Shown piece after piece: positions 48,476 through 56,814 of a stretch of DNA of 64,000 nt. The notes under the pieces are model-generated. The model did not search any database and had not been told where the DNA came from. It saw only the letters and a program-made list of their open reading frames with translations. Source of the DNA: Georgenia_A wangjunii (GTDB lineage Bacteria; Actinomycetota; Actinomycetes; Actinomycetales; Actinomycetaceae); assembly GCF_036421915.1 (NCBI RefSeq), contig NZ_JAZGOM010000006.1; one strand, written 5' to 3'. Each line of letters begins with the position of its first letter. The first letter of the stretch is position 1. The position numbers and the translations under genes are program-made.

Positions 48476-50016
48476 CCGGACTGCGCGGCGTGGTCGCCGG
48501 CCGGGACCGGGGAGGCGGCCTCGGCGTCGTGCTTGTCGGGCAGCGGGCCGTCCGCCGGGGCGTCGGTGGGGGCACCGGCCGCGTCGGCGGGGATGTCCTT
48601 CTTCTTGCCCGCCGGGGTGGCGACCTCGGTGAAGGACGCACGCGGGGAGTGCATCGACCCGAGGGCGACGAGCTCGCGCCGGAAGAACATCGCCGTCGTC
48701 CAGTCGAGGACGATGCGGACCTTGCGGTTGAAGGTCGGCATGGCCCACATGTGGTACGAGCGGTGCATGAACCAGGCGAGCGGCCCGCGGAACTTGATGC
48801 CGAAGATCTGCGCGACGCCCTTGCCGAGGCCGAGGGAGGCGACGGTGCCGAGGTTCTTGTGCTCGTAGTTCGTCGGCTCCTCGCCGCGGACCGCGCGCAC
48901 GAGGTTCTTCGCGAGGTGCTTGGCCTGGCGCACGGCGTGCTGCGCCGTCGGGGCGCACGTGGCGTCCCCGCCGACGGCGAGGTCCGGCACCGCGGCGCAG
49001 TCTCCGGCCGCCCACGCGCCGGGGACGATGCCGTCGTCGCCCGTGACCTGCATGGTGGCGGACGTCCGCACCCGACCGGCCTTGTCGAGCGGGAGGTCGG
49101 AGTTGCCGAGGACCGGGTTGGCCTTGACGCCGGCCGTCCACACCAGGGTGTCGGCCTCGAACGACTCGCCCGAGGAGAGCTCGATGACGCCGTCGACGCA
49201 CGAGTTGAGGAACGTGTTGAGCTTGATCTCGATGCCGCGCGCGCGCAGCTGCTCGAGGGCGTAGCCGCCCAGCTCGTCGCCGAGCTCGGGCAGGATCCGC
49301 CCGGCGCCCTCGACGAGGACGAAGCGCAGGTCGCTCGGCGCGATGGAGTCGTAGGACTTCGTCGCGGAGCGTGCCATGTCCTCGATCTCGGCGAGCGCCT
49401 CGATGCCGGCGAACCCGCCGCCGACGAACACGAAGGTGAGCATCCGACGGCGGTGGTCGGGGTCCCACGTCGAGGCGGCGGCGTCCATCTGGCCGAGGAC
49501 GCGGTTGCGCAGGGCGGTCGCCTCCTCGATCCACTTGAAGCCGATCGCCTGCTCGGCGAGGCCCGGGATGGGGAGCGTGCGCGCGACGGAGCCGAGCCCG
49601 ATGACGAGCTCGTCGTAGGAGAGCTCGTACGGCGTCTCCTCGGCGACCGGCGTGACGACGACCTTGCGCTCGGCGTGCTTGATCTCCGTCACGCGCCCGG
49701 AGATGAGGGTGCAGCCGCGCAGCTCGCGACGGTGGGGGGTGACGACGTGGCGAGGCTCGAGCGAGCCCGCGGCCGCCTCCGGGAGGAACGGCTGGTAGGT
49801 CATGTACGAGCGCGGGTCGACGACGGCGATCTCGACCTCGTCGCGCCCCATCTCCTTGCGCAGGCCGAGCGCGGTGTACAGGCCGATGTACCCGCCGCCG
49901 AGGACGAGGATGCGGCGGACCTTGCGCTTCTTCTCCGTCCTCGCCACGGGGGCGTCCACGGCGGCCGGCGCGCCCGAGGGGCTCGCGGAACGGGCGAAAG
50001 CGGAGTTCTCGGTCAT
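48460..50016 (-). CDS. ndh: Type II NADH:quinone dehydrogenase
   Basis: NDH-2 passes electrons from NADH to quinone at the inner membrane without pumping protons. The 518-residue protein has an FAD-binding motif GGGYIG at 40-45 and an NAD-binding motif GGGFAGIE at 199-206. An AQHAVRQAKHLAKNL block contacts the quinone site and a C-terminal membrane-binding segment (RGPLAWFMHRSYHMWAMPTFNRKVRIVLDWTTAMFFRRE) follows. The first 30 residues and the last 60 are disordered extensions. A TAGCAT hexamer 6 bases before the ATG suggests a leaderless transcript. Confidence 0.95.
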   Translation of the reverse strand: MTENSAFARSASPSGAPAAVDAPVARTEKKRKVRRILVLGGGYIGLYTALGLRKEMGRDEVEIAVVDPRSYMTYQPFLPEAAAGSLEPRHVVTPHRRELRGCTLISGRVTEIKHAERKVVVTPVAEETPYELSYDELVIGLGSVARTLPIPGLAEQAIGFKWIEEATALRNRVLGQMDAAASTWDPDHRRRMLTFVFVGGGFAGIEALAEIEDMARSATKSYDSIAPSDLRFVLVEGAGRILPELGDELGGYALEQLRARGIEIKLNTFLNSCVDGVIELSSGESFEADTLVWTAGVKANPVLGNSDLPLDKAGRVRTSATMQVTGDDGIVPGAWAAGDCAAVPDLAVGGDATCAPTAQHAVRQAKHLAKNLVRAVRGEEPTNYEHKNLGTVASLGLGKGVAQIFGIKFRGPLAWFMHRSYHMWAMPTFNRKVRIVLDWTTAMFFRRELVALGSMHSPRASFTEVATPAGKKKDIPADAAGAPTDAPADGPLPDKHDAEAASPVPAGDHAAQSGSGQH

Positions 50017-50022
50017 GCCTCG

Positions 50023-50028
50023 ATGCTA
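50023..50028 (-). promoter_or_regulatory. -10 element of a leaderless promoter (ndh)
   Basis: TAGCAT on the minus strand is followed by six bases and the ATG at 50016. Confidence 0.5.
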
Positions 50029-50123
50029 GTCGGCACCTCGGATCCCGCTAGGCGAGGAGGCTCTCTGGGCGGGTGAGAGTGCGCACACCCGGCCGTGGGG
50101 CCGGCCCGGCAGCGGGCTGCGTG

Positions 50124-50197
50124 TGCCCCCAGCGGGGGTCGAACCCGCACTGGACCGGGTTTAAGCCGGTTGCCTCTGCCGGTTGGGCTATGGGGGC
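50124..50197 (-). tRNA. tRNA with anticodon UAA (nominally tRNA-Leu), short variable arm
   Basis: A full cloverleaf is visible: acceptor GCCCCCA/TGGGGGC, D-arm with GG in the loop, anticodon stem ACCGG/CCGGT with loop CTTAAAC, a 5-base variable loop CCAGT, T-arm GCGGG-TTCGACC-CCCGC and discriminator A. CCA is not encoded. The anticodon UAA reads UUA (Leu), but normal bacterial tRNA-Leu has a long variable arm and this one is class I in shape. All stems pair well, so it does not look decayed. Amino acid identity is therefore less certain than the gene itself. Confidence 0.88.
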
Positions 50198-50270
50198 GCG
50201 CCACCATCCTGCCGCACGAGCGGGGCGCGCCGTCCCGCACCAGCCGGGCGGCGCGGTGGGCGCGCCCGGC

Positions 50271-51116
50271 TCACGACGCCGGTCCCGACCCACCGTCCCA
50301 GCCGGGGACGGGGCCGCGCCCCGGGTCGCGCGCGCGGCACCGGGCGAGGACGTCGTCGAGCATCGCCTCGGTGAGCCGCCCGGTGAAGGTGTTCTGCTGG
50401 GAGACGTGGTAGCTCCCGATGAGCGCGACCTCATGGCCGTCCGGGTTGGTGACGGACGCCTCGGTGCCGTGCCCGAACGGTGGCCGCGGGCGCGGCACGG
50501 ACCAGCCGAGCGCGCGCAGCGAGGACAGCGCCGCCTGCCACGCGATGCCGCCGAGGGCGAGGATCGCCGTCGTCGTCGGCATGACGAGCGTGATCTCCCG
50601 CTCGAGCCAGCCGGCGCACGCCGCCCGTTCCCCCGGTTCCGGCCGGTTGTCCGGGGGCGCGCACCGGACGGCGGAGACCATCCTGGCGCCGGTGAGGGCG
50701 AGACCGTCGTCGGCGTGGAGAGAGGTGGCCTGGTTGGCGTAACCCGCACGGTGGAGCGCCGCGAAGATCCAGTCACCCGAGCGGTCCCCGGTGAAGAGAC
50801 GGCCCGTCCGGTTCGCCCCGTGAGCGGCGGGCGCGAGGCCGACGACGAGCAGGTGGGCGCGGGTGTCGCCGAACCCCGGCGCAGGCCGACCCCAGTAGGG
50901 CTCGTCCGCGAACGAGCGGCGCTTCGTCACCGCGACCTCCTCGCGCCAGGCGACGAGCCGAGGGCACGCCCGGCACACGCTCGAGCGGGCATCGAGCACC
51001 GGCAGGTCCCGGGAGCCGGCGGCGAGGCGGCGCACCCCGGCCGCCGAGCGGGCCACCGGGGTCGCGGGCGTGGCGCGGTCACCGGGCCAACCGGTGCCGG
51101 GCGCGATCGGGCTCAT
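50271..51116 (-). CDS. Uracil-DNA glycosylase, family 5 (UdgB type)
   Basis: This 281-residue enzyme removes uracil and some deaminated bases from DNA. Motif A reads GLAPAAHGANRTGRLFTGD (about 93-111), which lacks the Asp or Asn of other families as expected for UdgB, and motif B reads GSYHVSQQNTFTGR with the catalytic His. Cys48 and Cys51 (VCRACPRL), a Cys in SAVRCAPPDN and one in ERAACAGW match the [4Fe-4S] ligands. Length and layout fit Rv1259. It starts at the ATG at 51116, divergent from nhaA. Confidence 0.93.
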   Translation of the reverse strand: MSPIAPGTGWPGDRATPATPVARSAAGVRRLAAGSRDLPVLDARSSVCRACPRLVAWREEVAVTKRRSFADEPYWGRPAPGFGDTRAHLLVVGLAPAAHGANRTGRLFTGDRSGDWIFAALHRAGYANQATSLHADDGLALTGARMVSAVRCAPPDNRPEPGERAACAGWLEREITLVMPTTTAILALGGIAWQAALSSLRALGWSVPRPRPPFGHGTEASVTNPDGHEVALIGSYHVSQQNTFTGRLTEAMLDDVLARCRARDPGRGPVPGWDGGSGPAS

Positions 51117-51241
51117 GCCTCCATCATCGCCACGGCCGGCTCCGGCGCGCCCGCTCGGCGTCGCGGACGGCGGCGAGGGCGGTGCCCTGAGCCGGAGCGC
51201 CGCCCCCCGGGACCGTCGGGCACGGCGGCCGGGCCGGGGGT

Positions 51242-51247
51242 TAGTCT
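51242..51247 (+). promoter_or_regulatory. -10-like element upstream of nhaA
   Basis: TAGTCT lies about 60 bases before the nhaA start. Transcription from here would give a leader of roughly 54 bases. Confidence 0.4.
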
Positions 51248-51307
51248 GATCCGCGGTGTGCCGGGAAGCCTGGTCGGCGTCCCGTTCCCGACCCCGAAGG
51301 CACCGAC

Positions 51308-52600
51308 GTGACCAAAGCCCGTGACTCCCGCGCCCAGAACCGCCCTGCGGTGCGTGGCGACCGCCCGAACCTCTCCTCCCGGCGCCGGCCGGCTACCCGC
51401 TTCCTGCGGGCCCTCCCAGGACACGTCCGGGACGAGACGACCGCCGGCATCGTCCTCCTCACCGCCGCTGTCCTCGCGCTCGCCTGGGCGAACTCCCCGT
51501 GGCGCGAGACGTACGTGGGCATCTCCGAGCTCCGCGTCGGCCCCAGCGCCCTGCACCTCGACCTGAGCCTGGCCACGTGGGCGGCCGACGGCCTCCTCGC
51601 GATCTTCTTCTTCGTCGTCGGCCTCGAGCTCAAGACGGAGTTCGTCACCGGCTCCCTGCGCAGCATGCGGCTCGCCCTCCTGCCGATGCTCGCCGCCGTG
51701 GGCGGCATGATCGCGCCCGCCGTCATCTACGCGGTCGTCCAGATCTCGGCCGGCTCGGACGGGATGGACGGCTGGGCGATCCCGACGGCGACGGACATCG
51801 CCTTCGCCACCGCGCTGCTCGGCGTCTTCGGACGCGGCTTCCCCCCGGCCCTGCGGACCTTCCTCCTCACCCTCGCGGTCGTCGACGACCTCCTGGCGAT
51901 CACCGTCATCGCGGTCTTCTACACCGACGAGATCAACGGCATCGCCCTCCTCGCGTCCCTCGCCGCCATCGCCGTCTTCGCCGTCCTCGTGCGGCGCCGC
52001 ATGACGTCGTGGTGGATCCTCATCCCGGTCGCGCTCGTCGCCTGGGCGCTCATGCACGAGGCCGGGGTCCACGCGACCGTCGCGGGCGTCCTGCTCGGCA
52101 TGTGCGTCCCCGCGCGCCGGCAGCGCGGTGAGGACGACGCGATGACGCACCGCTTCGTCGAGCACATGCAGCCGTGGTCGGCGGGTATCGCGCTGCCGGT
52201 GTTCGCCTTCTTCGCCGCCGGGGTCTCGGTCGTCGACTCCGGTGGTCTCGCTGCGCTCGTCGCGGACCCCGTCGCCATCGGCGTCATCCTCGGGCTCGTC
52301 CTCGGCAAGGTCATCGGCATCTGGGGCAGCGTCGCCGTCCTCACCCGCGTCACGCCGCTGCGGCTGGGCAACGGGATCGACCTCGCCGACCTCCTCGGCG
52401 TGACGTTCCTCGCCGGGATCGGTTTCACGGTCTCGCTGCTCATCTCCAACCTCGCGTTCGGCGACCACGTCCACGCCGACCACGCGAGCGTCGCCGTCAT
52501 CATCGGCTCGGTCATCGCCGCGACGCTGGGTGCCATCACGCTGCGCATGCGGCTGCGGACCCGCGTCCGCGGCCGGGGCGCGCACCCCCGGCGGGGCTGA
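51308..52600 (+). CDS. nhaA: Na+/H+ antiporter NhaA
   Basis: NhaA exchanges internal Na+ for external H+ and controls pH and sodium. The 430-residue protein has twelve membrane segments. The pH-sensor/unwound helix IV run is PTATDIAFATALLGVF, and the ion-binding pair of aspartates lies in TLAVVDDLLAITVIAVFY. The hydrophobic run DGLLAIFFFVVGLELKTEFVTGSL is the typical helix II region. An N-terminal basic tail of about 40 residues is present. The GTG at 51308 was chosen as the first in-frame start; no strong ribosome binding site is seen. Confidence 0.95.
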   Translation: MTKARDSRAQNRPAVRGDRPNLSSRRRPATRFLRALPGHVRDETTAGIVLLTAAVLALAWANSPWRETYVGISELRVGPSALHLDLSLATWAADGLLAIFFFVVGLELKTEFVTGSLRSMRLALLPMLAAVGGMIAPAVIYAVVQISAGSDGMDGWAIPTATDIAFATALLGVFGRGFPPALRTFLLTLAVVDDLLAITVIAVFYTDEINGIALLASLAAIAVFAVLVRRRMTSWWILIPVALVAWALMHEAGVHATVAGVLLGMCVPARRQRGEDDAMTHRFVEHMQPWSAGIALPVFAFFAAGVSVVDSGGLAALVADPVAIGVILGLVLGKVIGIWGSVAVLTRVTPLRLGNGIDLADLLGVTFLAGIGFTVSLLISNLAFGDHVHADHASVAVIIGSVIAATLGAITLRMRLRTRVRGRGAHPRRG

Positions 52601-52609
52601 GCACCAACC

Positions 52610-52657
52610 GCTGACCGCGGGCCGCAGCAGGTCGCTCAGCGGCGTGCCGCGGTCAGC
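52610..52657. terminator. Hairpin between convergent nhaA and ppx genes
   Basis: GCTGACCGCGG and its complement are separated by 26 bases. It starts 10 bases after nhaA and ends 12 bases before the ppx stop. Confidence 0.55.
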
Positions 52658-52669
52658 AGCGTGCCGCGC

Positions 52670-53617
52670 TCAGCGGCCGATGCTCAGCGCGATCCCGTCG
52701 AGGATGTCGTGCTCGCTGGTCACGGCGGCGGTGAGATCACGGCCGGTCATCGCGACGTCCCGCCGCACCCGGTCGATGACCTCGCTCCAGATGAGGGCGC
52801 CGGCACCGATGACGTCGACCCGGCCGGGGTGCATGAACGGCATGGCCGCGCGCTCCTCCCGCGGGGCGGCGAGCAGGTCGGCGCACGCGCGCAGCGCGTC
52901 GTCGACGCCGATCTCCGCACCGTCGACGCGGGTGCGGTCGTAGGCGGGCAGGCCGAGCGCGCGGGCCGTGACGGTGGTGACGGACCCGGCGAGGCCGACG
53001 AGCGTGCCCGTGCGGCCGAGCGGCACGAGCGCCGCGGCCGCGTCGAGCGCGGCCCGGACGTCGGCGCGCGCGGCGGCGACCTCCGCGGGCGTGGGCGGGT
53101 CACCGGCGAGGTGGCGCTCGGTCATCCGGACGCTGCCGATGTCCATCGACGTCGCCGCCTCCGGCGTGCCGTCACCGAGCACGAGCTCGGTCGAGCCCCC
53201 GCCGATGTCGACGACGAGGAAGGGGCCCGGGTGCTTGCCGCCGAGCACGCTCGCGGCTCCCGCGAAGGACAGCGCGGCCTCCTCGTCGCCGCTGATGACC
53301 TCGGGCTCGACGCCGAGGACGGCGCGCACGCCGTCGACGAAGTCGCCCCGGTTGGCGGCGTCGCGGGTGGCGGACGTCGCGACGAAGCGCACCGCCTCCA
53401 CGTCATGGGCGCGGCACGCCCGCGCGTACCGCTCGGTCGCGGCGAGCGTCCGCGCCAGCGCGGCCGGGTCGAGGGAACCGGTGCGGTCGACCCCCTGGCC
53501 GAGCCGGACGATCTCCATCTCGCGGACCCGCTCGTGGAGGCCCCCGGCGTCGTCGACGTCGGCGATGAGGAGGCGGATCGAGTTCGTCCCGCAGTCGATG
53601 GCAGCTACGCGTCTCAC
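52670..53617 (-). CDS. Ppx/GppA family exopolyphosphatase
   Basis: This 315-residue enzyme releases phosphate from polyphosphate or removes the 5' phosphate of pppGpp. The actin-like fold shows phosphate-1 loop AAIDCGTNSIRLLI, the catalytic Glu region SGDEEAALSFAGA, phosphate-2 loop VVDIGGGSTELVLG and the short ending typical of actinobacterial Ppx1/Ppx2. The position next to DUF501, divIC and eno corresponds to Rv1026. The start is a GTG at 53617 with CAGGGT 7 bases upstream. Confidence 0.92.
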   Translation of the reverse strand: MRRVAAIDCGTNSIRLLIADVDDAGGLHERVREMEIVRLGQGVDRTGSLDPAALARTLAATERYARACRAHDVEAVRFVATSATRDAANRGDFVDGVRAVLGVEPEVISGDEEAALSFAGAASVLGGKHPGPFLVVDIGGGSTELVLGDGTPEAATSMDIGSVRMTERHLAGDPPTPAEVAAARADVRAALDAAAALVPLGRTGTLVGLAGSVTTVTARALGLPAYDRTRVDGAEIGVDDALRACADLLAAPREERAAMPFMHPGRVDVIGAGALIWSEVIDRVRRDVAMTGRDLTAAVTSEHDILDGIALSIGR

Positions 53618-53636
53618 GCGCCCAACCCTGCCACGA

Positions 53637-54152
53637 TCAGCAGGTGCAGCGCTCCGGACGCCACACCGGGCGCAGGAGGGTCAGGGCCTCGTCGCCGAGC
53701 GGGTTGACGCCCGGCCCGACGGCGAGCGCGTGGCCGACGAGGACGTGGAGGCACTTGACCCGGGTGGGCATGCCCCCGGCGGAGACGCCCTCGATCTCCG
53801 GGACCTCGCCGAGCTCGGCACGGCGGCGCAGGTAGTCCTCGTGCGCGCGCCCGTAGGCAGCGGCGAGGTCGGGGTCGCTCTCGAGGCGCGCGGTCATCTC
53901 GCGCATGACGCCCTCGGCCTCGAGCGTGCTCACCGCGCGCACGGCCGGCGGGCACGTGAGGTAGAACGTCGTCGGGAAGGGCGTGCCGTCGTCGAGCCGC
54001 GGGGCGGTCCGCACGACCGTGGGGCGCCCGCAGGCGCAGCGCGCGGCGACGCCGACGACTCCGCGCGGGAGCCGCCCGAGCTGCTCCGCGAGGACCGCGA
54101 GGTCCTCCGCGCTCACCGTCTCGGGCCCGGGGGCCGTCCCTGCTGCCGTCAC
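53637..54152 (-). CDS. DUF501 family protein
   Basis: This 171-residue protein is conserved in actinobacteria next to eno and divIC. It has the family blocks LGRLPRGVVGVAARCACGRPTVVRTAPRLDDGTPFPTTFYLTCP and the C-terminal signature GMPTRVKCLHVLVGHALAVGPGVNPLGDEAL. The Cys and His residues (CACG, KCLH, GHALA) could bind metal. Function is unknown. The GTG at 54152 overlaps the divIC stop (GTGA). Confidence 0.92.
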   Translation of the reverse strand: MTAAGTAPGPETVSAEDLAVLAEQLGRLPRGVVGVAARCACGRPTVVRTAPRLDDGTPFPTTFYLTCPPAVRAVSTLEAEGVMREMTARLESDPDLAAAYGRAHEDYLRRRAELGEVPEIEGVSAGGMPTRVKCLHVLVGHALAVGPGVNPLGDEALTLLRPVWRPERCTC

Positions 54153-54880
54153 CGGCCCTCCTCCGCGGGCGTGGCGCCCGGTTCGCTCTGGCCGGGAGCC
54201 GTGGCCCCCGGCACGCTCACGCCCGGTGCCGGCTCGCCCGGGGCGGTCTCGCCGGCCACCTGGATGGAGTCCCACACGCTGAGGTACCACGGCGCCTCGA
54301 GCTGGCGGACGACGGCGGCGCCGTCGTCACCACCCGCGGCCCCCTCCCCGACGACGGTCTCGGGGTCGACGACCCGGTAGCTCGTCTCGCCCGGCATGAT
54401 GAAACCGAGCCGGTCACGGGCCTGCGCCTGGACGTAGATGGGGTCCTGCCACCGCTCGAGGTCCGCCTCGAGCTCGGCGTTGCGGGCCCTGGCCGCCTCG
54501 ACCTGGGCGGTGACCTCGCGCAGCTCCTCCTGCTGCTCGACGGCGTGGCGCAGCGTCGGCGCCAGCACGATGAAGGCGATGAGGAGCACGAGGAAGAGAC
54601 CGAGCCCGCGCAGGGTGATGGTCGGGGCGGGGACGTGCTCGGCGGCCGACTCGGTGAGGGCCGCCGTGCGTTCGCCGCGGGCGCGGTCGGTGCCGCGTCC
54701 GCTGCCCCGCGAGCCCGGGCGCGCGGCGGACGGGCGTGCCGAGGTGGGCCGGGAGGCGGCCGCGCGCCGGGGGGTGGCGGGCTGCCGCCGAGGGGTCGCC
54801 GCTGGGCGTCGCGGCGCGGCCGCGGGCGTGCGGCCCGCTCCCGCGCCCCGCCGGGGCTCGGGCGGACGTCGGCTCGTCAT
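54149..54880 (-). CDS. Septum formation initiator (FtsB/DivIC family)
   Basis: This 243-residue cell-division protein bridges FtsQ and FtsL. The first ~85 residues are an unusually long, basic, Ala/Pro/Arg-rich cytoplasmic tail. One membrane helix (about 91-109) is followed by a coiled coil (about 114-145) and the diagnostic QAQARDRLGFIMPGETSYRVVDPE. The C-terminal tail is Pro/Gly/Glu-rich. It is the Rv1024 counterpart in the eno block. Its transcript must start downstream of the eno terminator or read through it. Confidence 0.93.
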   Translation of the reverse strand: MTSRRPPEPRRGAGAGRTPAAAPRRPAATPRRQPATPRRAAASRPTSARPSAARPGSRGSGRGTDRARGERTAALTESAAEHVPAPTITLRGLGLFLVLLIAFIVLAPTLRHAVEQQEELREVTAQVEAARARNAELEADLERWQDPIYVQAQARDRLGFIMPGETSYRVVDPETVVGEGAAGGDDGAAVVRQLEAPWYLSVWDSIQVAGETAPGEPAPGVSVPGATAPGQSEPGATPAEEGR

Positions 54881-54906
54881 GGCGTCATGGTCTCTCAGGA
54901 AAGGCG

Positions 54907-54972
54907 CGATCGCCGGGACCGGGGTGCGTGAGTCGCCCGTAGAGGCACCTCACACCCCAGCCCCGGCGATCG
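54907..54972 (-). terminator. Long imperfect hairpin after eno
   Basis: CGATCGCCGGG and downstream bases pair with the segment ending CCCCGGCGATCG in a stem of about 24 bases with a few mismatches. It lies between eno (stop 55015) and divIC (start 54880) on the minus strand and would separate the very highly expressed eno from the division gene. Confidence 0.7.
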
Positions 54973-55014
54973 TCGGCGCCGCGGTGCGGCGTCGAGGTCC
55001 ACGTGGGCCCTGGA

Positions 55015-56295
55015 TCAGGCCCTGACGCGGGGGAAGGCCGAGCGGCCGGCGTAGACGCCGGCGTCGTCGAGCTCCTCCTCGATGCGCATGAGCTGGTTGT
55101 ACTTGTTGATGCGCTCGCCGCGGGCGGGCGCACCGGTCTTGATCTGGCCGGCGTTGACCGCGACGGACAGGTCGGCGATCGTCGTGTCCTCCGTCTCGCC
55201 GGAACGGTGCGAGACCATCGCGGTGAAGCCGTTGCGCTGCGCGAGCGTGACGGCGTCGAGGGTCTCGGTCAGCGTGCCGATCTGGTTGAGCTTGACGAGG
55301 AGGGAGTTCGCCGAGCGGAGCTCGATGCCCTTGGCGAGGCGCTCCGGGTTGGTGACGAAGAGGTCGTCGCCGACGATCTGGACGCGGTCACCGATTTCGG
55401 TGACGAGCTGGGACCACGAGCTCCACTCGTCCTCGGACAGCGGGTCCTCGATCGAGACGAGGGGGTAGTCCGCGACGAGCTGGGCGTAGTACGCGACCAT
55501 CTCGTCCGGCGTCGTCGCCTTGCCCTCGAAGGAGTAGGAGCCGTCGGCGAAGAACTCGGTCGCCGCGACGTCGAGGGCGAGGCCCACGTCGGTGCCGGCG
55601 GTGAAGCCGGCCTTGTCGATGGCCTCGAGGATGAGGTCGAGGGCGTCGCGGTTGCTCGGCAGGTCGGGGGCGAAGCCACCCTCGTCGCCGAGGCCGGTGG
55701 CCAGGCCGCGGCCCTTGAGGACGGACTTGAGGGAGTGGTAGATCTCGGCGCCCCAGCGCAGGGACTCCTTGAACGTGGGGGCGCCGACGGGCGCGACCAT
55801 GAACTCCTGGATGTCGACGTTGGAGTCCGCGTGCGAGCCGCCGTTGAGGATGTTCATCATCGGCACGGGGAGCAGGTGCGCGTTGGGGCCGCCGACGTAG
55901 CGGAACAGGGGCAGCCCGGCGCTCTCGGCCGCGGCCTTGGCGACGGCGAGCGAGACGCCGAGGATGGCGTTCGCACCGAGCTTGCCCTTGTTGGCCGTGC
56001 CGTCGAGGTCGATGAGGACCTGGTCGATGATGCGCTGCTCGCTCGCCTCGATGCCGAGGACCTCGGGGGCGATCGTGTCGATGACGGCGTCGACGGCGTC
56101 CTGCACGCCCTTGCCGAGGTAGCGCGACTTGTCGCCGTCGCGGCGCTCGACCGCCTCGAAGGCGCCGGTGGAGGCACCGGAGGGGACGCCGGCGCGAGCG
56201 ATGGTGCCGTCGTCGAGTGCCACCTCGACCTCGACGGTGGGGTTGCCGCGCGAGTCAAGGATCTCGCGGGCGCCTACGGCCTCGATGCTGGCCAC
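55015..56295 (-). CDS. eno: Enolase
   Basis: Enolase interconverts 2-phosphoglycerate and phosphoenolpyruvate. The 426-residue protein has the N-terminal block AVGAREILDSRGNPTVEVEV, the catalytic Glu/His region GGSHADSNVDIQEFM, the metal-binding EDPLSEDEW and the signature LLVKLNQIGTLTETL with the catalytic Lys, followed by SHRSGETEDTTIADL. All catalytic residues appear intact, and length is normal. AAGGAG lies 5 bases before the ATG. It sits in the usual actinobacterial block with DUF501 and mfd nearby. Confidence 0.98.
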   Translation of the reverse strand: MASIEAVGAREILDSRGNPTVEVEVALDDGTIARAGVPSGASTGAFEAVERRDGDKSRYLGKGVQDAVDAVIDTIAPEVLGIEASEQRIIDQVLIDLDGTANKGKLGANAILGVSLAVAKAAAESAGLPLFRYVGGPNAHLLPVPMMNILNGGSHADSNVDIQEFMVAPVGAPTFKESLRWGAEIYHSLKSVLKGRGLATGLGDEGGFAPDLPSNRDALDLILEAIDKAGFTAGTDVGLALDVAATEFFADGSYSFEGKATTPDEMVAYYAQLVADYPLVSIEDPLSEDEWSSWSQLVTEIGDRVQIVGDDLFVTNPERLAKGIELRSANSLLVKLNQIGTLTETLDAVTLAQRNGFTAMVSHRSGETEDTTIADLSVAVNAGQIKTGAPARGERINKYNQLMRIEEELDDAGVYAGRSAFPRVRA

Positions 56296-56469
56296 GGGTT
56301 CTCCTTCTTTCGACGTGAGGAACGGGTGCGTTCGTCACCACGATAGTCGCCGACGAATCGGGCGCGCCTGGGACCTCCGGCGGGCGGACACCGGCAGCGG
56401 GGTCGGAGCGGCGTGGGGGGCAGGTCTCGACGTCGCCCGGGAGGGCTCTGCCGGTCCGCGCCCCGCCCG

Positions 56470-56700
56470 TCAGCGACGGCCGCTGTTACGGGGGTGGTTC
56501 TTGGCGGTCCGCTCGTTGCCGCGGCGGTAGTTGCCCGTGAGCCGAGCCATGAGCGCCTGGGGGTCACCGCGCGCGACGTCCTCGAGGAAGGCCGCCGCGC
56601 GGCGCCCCCGCAGGGTCGTGGCCAACCGCCCGTGGTGGGAGATCCGCACCTCGCCCCCCGGCGCGACCACGAACTCGAAACCCTCCGGACGAGAGCTCAT
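56470..56700 (-). CDS. Conserved small protein between eno and mfd
   Basis: This 76-residue basic protein has no family name that I recognise. It contains FEFVVAPGGEVRISHHGRLATTLRGRRAAAFLEDV, which looks like two strands and a helix, and a conserved-looking end GDPQALMARLTGNYRRGNERTAKNHPRN. The fixed composition and start with the nearby lipoprotein suggest a real gene. The Arg/Asn-rich tail suggests nucleic-acid binding, which is inference. Confidence 0.7.
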   Translation of the reverse strand: MSSRPEGFEFVVAPGGEVRISHHGRLATTLRGRRAAAFLEDVARGDPQALMARLTGNYRRGNERTAKNHPRNSGRR

Positions 56701-56814
56701 CGCGCCGGGCGTGCACGCGCGTGCGGCGCGGCGTCCTCGTCGGGCAGTCTCACGCGCGTCGCCTCTCCGTTCCGGCGGTCTCTCGAGCTCGGCCCCGCGG
56801 GTTCGTCGGCCGGC

